From positions 1,178,001-1,242,000 of the forward strand of contig NZ_CP080095.1 of assembly GCF_019428685.1 (NCBI RefSeq): a DNA stretch of 64,000 bases, read 5' to 3'. Source of the stretch: Paraburkholderia edwinii. Its GTDB lineage: Bacteria > Pseudomonadota > Gammaproteobacteria > Burkholderiales > Burkholderiaceae. Under the pieces are notes generated by a model. It did not search any database, was not told where the DNA came from, and was given only the letters and a program-made list of their open reading frames with translations. Position numbers and translations under genes: made by a program. Shown piece by piece: positions 60,404 to 64,000 of the stretch; position 1 is the stretch's first letter; each line of letters begins with the position of its first letter.

Positions 60404-61138
60404 CTACGCCAGCCCGACAGACACCGCGGCCACGATCGACCCGATCACGAGCACTGCGCCGATCGTGCGCCGCGTATTCAGCTGTGTCCACAGCAGCACG
60501 CCCGTCAGCGACAGCAGGATGATGCTGCCCGCGAGCGTATCGATCAGCAGCACCCACCCGACGCTTAAGCCTACGCCCTTGTGCAGATTGGTCAGCGTCG
60601 CGAGGAACGTGTTGCCGGTGCGTTTCACGGTGACGTAGCCGCTGCCGACCCAGTAGTCGGCGGACGTCATCTGTTGCGGCGACGCGAACGTCAGTTGCCA
60701 GTGCTCGGGCTGAACCGCGCTGCGATCGCCCCACGCGACCGCATGCGCCGGTTCCTTCTGCACGCGGCCAGGCTTGCCGGCGAGCTTCAGTTCACCCTTG
60801 AGCCACGCGGCCAGCTCGCGCGGCGACTCGGGCGCCGGCTGGGGCAGCGGCACCTGCAGTTCAGAGACCTGCGGCGCGCCCGTCGAGATGCGCAGCGGTC
60901 CCGCGCGGTGGTTCAGAAAGAAGCCGGTGGTGCCGAACAGCAGTCCGAGTGCCGCGCCCCACAGGCCGATCCAGCCGTGAATCTTGCGCAGCCAGCGGAT
61001 AAAGGTGATCCGCCGCGGCCGCTTCTGCTGCGCATCAACGCCGGAAGTGCCGGAAGCCCCGGCAACGGTTGCCGATGCATGCGGTGCGAGCGGTGCGAAA
61101 TCGGCGGCGCCCGAGTCGAGGGTGTCGGTGGTGTTCAA
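60404..61138 (-). CDS. PepSY-type inner-membrane protein
   Basis: 244 residues starting at TTG 61138: the sequence before it has GCGGAGCC, and no ATG in frame gives a protein-like start (the frame to 61303 is Arg-rich). After about 40 polar residues come a first helix (WLRKIHGWIGLWGAALGLLFGTTGFFLNH), a periplasmic part with PepSY character (ELAAWLKGELKLAGKPGRVQKE, HWQLTFASPQQMTSADYWVGSGYVTVKRTGNTFLATLTNLHKGVG) and two final helices (GWVLLIDTLAGSIILLSLTGVLLW, TIGAVLVIGSIVAAVSVGL). PepSY proteins of this layout are often linked to iron uptake or cytochrome-type electron transfer. Role here unknown. Confidence 0.75.
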   Translation of the reverse strand: MNTTDTLDSGAADFAPLAPHASATVAGASGTSGVDAQQKRPRRITFIRWLRKIHGWIGLWGAALGLLFGTTGFFLNHRAGPLRISTGAPQVSELQVPLPQPAPESPRELAAWLKGELKLAGKPGRVQKEPAHAVAWGDRSAVQPEHWQLTFASPQQMTSADYWVGSGYVTVKRTGNTFLATLTNLHKGVGLSVGWVLLIDTLAGSIILLSLTGVLLWTQLNTRRTIGAVLVIGSIVAAVSVGLA

Positions 61139-61590
61139 GATGGCTCCGCGAATCGAATAGCGTTGGGTCGTGAATGGTCGTAACCGGTTGTGATGCCGGG
61201 AAAGCGCGATGCGGCGGCCGGCAGACGTTCGCCGTCGGCGGGCGCGCGCTCGCTTGCCTGTTGCACTGCCTGGAGTGGTCTGGACACCGTCGCGATAACG
61301 CACAAAAGCAGTGCGCCGAGGTGCGGCCGGCAGTCCGGGCTGGCTGGCCGTCTGGCCTACGCGGCCGTACGTCGTACGGAAATGGCCGCGGAGCAGGAGG
61401 GTTGGCTGGCGCTCAGATGAGAACCGCTATCATTTCACGTCGTTGTGAACGCCGCAAGAATCGCAAGCAAACCGAACCGTCCCGAAATGTTTCTGGCGGT
61501 TACGGATGCTGCGCGTGGCCGACCGGTATTCAACGCGAGCCGGCGCCTGGAAAAGCCCGCCTGTGAGCGGGATGCAAGCGGGCAAATTGC
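61139..61590. other. Intergenic region between galM and the PepSY gene
   Basis: 452 bp with no convincing gene; frames across it are Arg/Gly-rich without domain features. Around 61421-61460 the sequence is more AT-rich and may hold the promoter of the PepSY-type gene. No terminator was seen after galM. Confidence 0.5.
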
Positions 61591-62733
61591 CTACCGGACG
61601 CCGAGCCGGTAAACGGTCGTATGCCGATACCGTTCGCCGGGGCGCAATACCGTTTGCGCGGCCGTATCGTCCATATTGATCTGATTCGGGTAGCCGCCGG
61701 TTTCGAGGCACAGCGCCGCGTGCTTGCGCAACTGTTCTCCGCCGCGCCCGACGACGCCTTCCAGATAATTGCCCGAGTAGAACTGCAAGCCGTTCGCGTC
61801 GGTATCGACGGTGAGTTCGCGGCCGCTGCCCGGGTCGTACAGTACGGCCACGCGCCGCACCGCGCCGGGCGGATTGGACGACGCACCCGCGGCACCCGGG
61901 GCACCCGCGGCGCCCGACGTGCTGCGCAGCAGATAGCAATGATCGAAGCCCTTGCCGCGCACCAGTTGCGTATGCGGCCAGTCGAGGCGCGCGCCGATCG
62001 GCGCGCTCGTGCGAAAGTCGAATGCGTTGCCGGTCACGCTTGCACGCGCAATCGGAATCAGCGTGTCGTCGACTTCCCAGAATTCGTCGGCGTCGATTTC
62101 GATCATATGGCCGCGAATGTCGGCCGATCTGTCGGCCGATCCGCCGGACAGATTGAAATACGTGTGATTCGTCAGGTTGACCGGTGTCGGCGCGTCGGTG
62201 GCCGCGTCGTAGTCGATCGTCAGCGCGCCGTTGTCGTCGAGCGTGTAGCGCACGGTTGCTTCGAGCGTGCCCGGAAAGCCCGCGTCGCCTTCGGGCGATT
62301 CGTGCGCGAAAACCAGCGTGCCGTCCACTTCACGCGCATCCCAGAGCGCGCGATGGAAGCCGGTCGCGCCGCCGTGCAGCAGGTTGTCGCCCTGATTGCG
62401 ATCGAGCTGGTACGTGACCCCATCGAGCGCGAAGCGCGCATGCGCGATGCGGTTCGCCCAGCGGCCGATTGTGCCGCCGAAGTACGAGGTGCTCGCGAGA
62501 TATTCGGCCGGCGTGTCGTGCCCGAGCACGACATCGGCGATGCGGCCGGCGCGGTCGGCCGCATGCCACGAGACGAGCGTCGCACCGAGGTCGCTGATCA
62601 CCACGCGCATGCCATGCGCGTTGCGCAGCGTGAAAAGACGGACCGCATCGCCGCCGGGCAGCGTACCCCAGCGTTCGACGGTGACATGCGCGTGAGGAGC
62701 GCGATCGGTGCTGCGCGAGTCTGCAAGATTCAT
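61591..62733 (-). CDS. galM: Aldose 1-epimerase (galactose mutarotase)
   Basis: 380 residues. Converts beta- to alpha-galactose (or the equivalent for other aldoses) in the cytoplasm. GATLVSWHAADRAG and SYFGGTIGRWANRI open the fold; the catalytic acid pair is His120 (LLHGG) and His190 (NLTNHTYFNLSG), and the catalytic base is Glu344 (LETGGYPNQ). A Gly/Ala-rich insertion (STSGAAGAPGAAGASS) lies before the last third and lengthens the protein by about 20 residues. It ends 62 bp downstream of the XylR-type gene on the same strand and would serve the galactose freed by the GH42 enzyme or a pentose system beyond the window. Confidence 0.92.
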   Translation of the reverse strand: MNLADSRSTDRAPHAHVTVERWGTLPGGDAVRLFTLRNAHGMRVVISDLGATLVSWHAADRAGRIADVVLGHDTPAEYLASTSYFGGTIGRWANRIAHARFALDGVTYQLDRNQGDNLLHGGATGFHRALWDAREVDGTLVFAHESPEGDAGFPGTLEATVRYTLDDNGALTIDYDAATDAPTPVNLTNHTYFNLSGGSADRSADIRGHMIEIDADEFWEVDDTLIPIARASVTGNAFDFRTSAPIGARLDWPHTQLVRGKGFDHCYLLRSTSGAAGAPGAAGASSNPPGAVRRVAVLYDPGSGRELTVDTDANGLQFYSGNYLEGVVGRGGEQLRKHAALCLETGGYPNQINMDDTAAQTVLRPGERYRHTTVYRLGVR

Positions 62734-62794
62734 GGATGAAAAATCGAAGTCTGGGGTTCAGCCGATGGGGTTAGCCGGTTTTTCAGCGAGCGTG

Positions 62795-64000
62795 TCAGCC
62801 GGGTTGCGATGCCTGGGTGGACTGCAGGCGCTCATGGTACTCGCGCGGGGTACAGCCGAGTTCACGGCGAAACACCGCGTACATGTACTGCAACGACGTG
62901 AAGCCGCAGCGAATCGCGACCTCGGTGCTCGATATGTCTGGTTGCGCGAGCAACCGTTTCGCGACCTCGAGCTTGTGGTTGAGAATCTCCTGATGCACGG
63001 TGCAGCCGAGTTCGCGGCGAAAGTGTTCTTCGAGCGACGACCGCGATACGCCGACATAGTCGGCGACCTGCTCGGTCTTGATGCCCTGGCAGCCGTACTG
63101 GCGGATGTAATGGCGTGCGCGCATCACGTACGGACTCGACACCGGCTGATGCCGCGTCGATTCGAGCACATTGATGCCGACCGGCGGCACGAGAATGCGC
63201 CGTCCCGCAAAGCGCGCGCCGCCCAGCATCTGATGCAGCAGGTGCGCGGCCGTGCGGCCCATTTCCTCGGTCCCTTGAATCACCGAAGACAACGGAATGC
63301 GCGTGAGCGAACGCGTTAAAGGGTCGTTGTCGATACCGATGATCGCGACTTCCTCGGGCACTGCGATGCCGGAGATCAGGCACACCTGCAGGAGCTGACG
63401 TGCGCGCGCATCGGTCACCGCGATAATGCCGACCGGCTTCGGCAAGCTTTGCAACCACGCGGCCAATTGTTCGCTGGCCTGGTTCCAGACCGGCGCGCTG
63501 GTCGGCAGCCCGCGATGCACATCGCCGGTCAGGCCGTCTGCCTCGAGCAGCGCATTGAAGGCGAGTTCGCGTTCCTGCGCCCAGCGGTTCGTCGGCGCTT
63601 CGGGCAGGCTGTAGAGCGCGAAGCGCTGCAAGCCCGCGCCGATCAGATGCGTGTACGCCAGCGAAACGAGCTTGCGATTATCGGTGGCGATATATGGCAG
63701 GTTTTCCGGATACCGCGACGCCTCTTCGTACGACGAGCCGACCGCGACCACCGGCAGCGGACAATCGGAGAGCGCTTCGCACACGGCGGGGTCGTCGAAG
63801 TCGGCAATGATGCCGTCGCCTTCGAAGTGTTCGATGCCGTTCAATCGCGCGCGAAAGTCCTCCTCGAGAAACAGGTCCCATGCAACGCGAGTCGACAGCA
63901 GGTACTTGCCGATGCCGGTAATGATCTCGCGGTCATAGACCTTGTTCGCGTTGAAGAGCAGCGCGATTCGATGCGTACGTTGAGCAGGTTGCTGGCGTGT
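62795..64000 (-). CDS. xylR: Xylose operon activator XylR (N-terminus beyond the window)
   Basis: 402 residues are present; the frame is open to the window edge. The N-terminal periplasmic-binding-like domain begins close to the edge with RIALLFNANKVYDREIITGIG and WDLFLEEDFRARL, almost matching E. coli XylR, and continues with GDGIIADFDDPAV and IIGIDNDPLTRSLTRIPLSSVIQGTEEMG. The C-terminal AraC-type DNA-binding domain (about the last 110 residues) shows YVGVSRSSLEEHFRRELGCTVHQEILNHKLEVAKRLL and IAIRCGFTS-like sequence. Only a few N-terminal residues should be missing. It is expected to bind D-xylose or a related sugar and activate uptake and isomerase genes, which would be outside the window. 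Confidence 0.9.
   Translation of the reverse strand, partial: TRQQPAQRTHRIALLFNANKVYDREIITGIGKYLLSTRVAWDLFLEEDFRARLNGIEHFEGDGIIADFDDPAVCEALSDCPLPVVAVGSSYEEASRYPENLPYIATDNRKLVSLAYTHLIGAGLQRFALYSLPEAPTNRWAQERELAFNALLEADGLTGDVHRGLPTSAPVWNQASEQLAAWLQSLPKPVGIIAVTDARARQLLQVCLISGIAVPEEVAIIGIDNDPLTRSLTRIPLSSVIQGTEEMGRTAAHLLHQMLGGARFAGRRILVPPVGINVLESTRHQPVSSPYVMRARHYIRQYGCQGIKTEQVADYVGVSRSSLEEHFRRELGCTVHQEILNHKLEVAKRLLAQPDISSTEVAIRCGFTSLQYMYAVFRRELGCTPREYHERLQSTQASQPG

Overview
The window is GC-rich and densely coded and reads as chromosome of a Burkholderiaceae bacterium of the Burkholderia/Paraburkholderia/Trinickia type. Support for this comes from the 3-hydroxybutyrate oligomer hydrolase, the AspT/aspartate decarboxylase cluster, XdhABC, the TPR-glycosyltransferase protein and an E. 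coli-like XylR. I saw no rRNA, tRNA, CRISPR array, insertion sequence or phage gene. All identifications come from reading the sequence; no database search was run.

Layout. 1-3140: the start of an MFS exporter, a crotonase-family enzyme, a plasmid-fertility-inhibition-like protein and a D-lactate dehydrogenase. 3581-10358: an aspartate/alanine cluster with two different AspT-like antiporters, aspartate 4-decarboxylase and a class V aminotransferase, probably forming a decarboxylation/antiport cycle that conserves energy. 10485-17962: an MFS transporter, the xanthine dehydrogenase operon xdhABC (XdhC lacks its usual N-terminal domain) and a LysR regulator. 18115-29034: scattered housekeeping genes, including a membrane-anchored TAXI-type binding protein, a BON-domain protein, a 3HB-oligomer hydrolase, TauE/SafE and RarD transporters, a TPR-glycosyltransferase and a methyltransferase. 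29140-35213: a complete tripartite RND efflux operon on the minus strand. 35493-39362: small envelope proteins, a degenerate EF-hand protein and an OmpR/EnvZ-like two-component pair.

39393-47140 is a carbohydrate block: GH133 debranching-type enzyme, GH63-like glucosidase, glucose-6-phosphate dehydrogenase and a polyphosphate-glucokinase-like ROK protein with a Lys/Ala-rich tail. It would take alpha-glucan to glucose, glucose 6-phosphate and the oxidative pentose phosphate/Entner-Doudoroff routes. 47292-48486 is an AT-richer island with an unfamiliar two-gene module: a small protein translationally coupled to a membrane-anchored coiled coil built from twelve 11-residue repeats. This is the best candidate for something undescribed.

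48613-64000: aldo/keto reductase; a LacI-controlled sugar block (ABC ATPase, GH42 beta-galactosidase, binding protein) with no permease genes; small envelope proteins; a degenerate double HD-GYP protein fused to a LuxR helix-turn-helix; a TetR/SDR pair separated by a perfect 24-bp palindrome; a PepSY-type membrane protein with a TTG start; galactose mutarotase; and a XylR-type activator cut by the window edge. Short, mutually unrelated tandem repeats of 11-28 bp recur just after stop codons and in protein linkers throughout.
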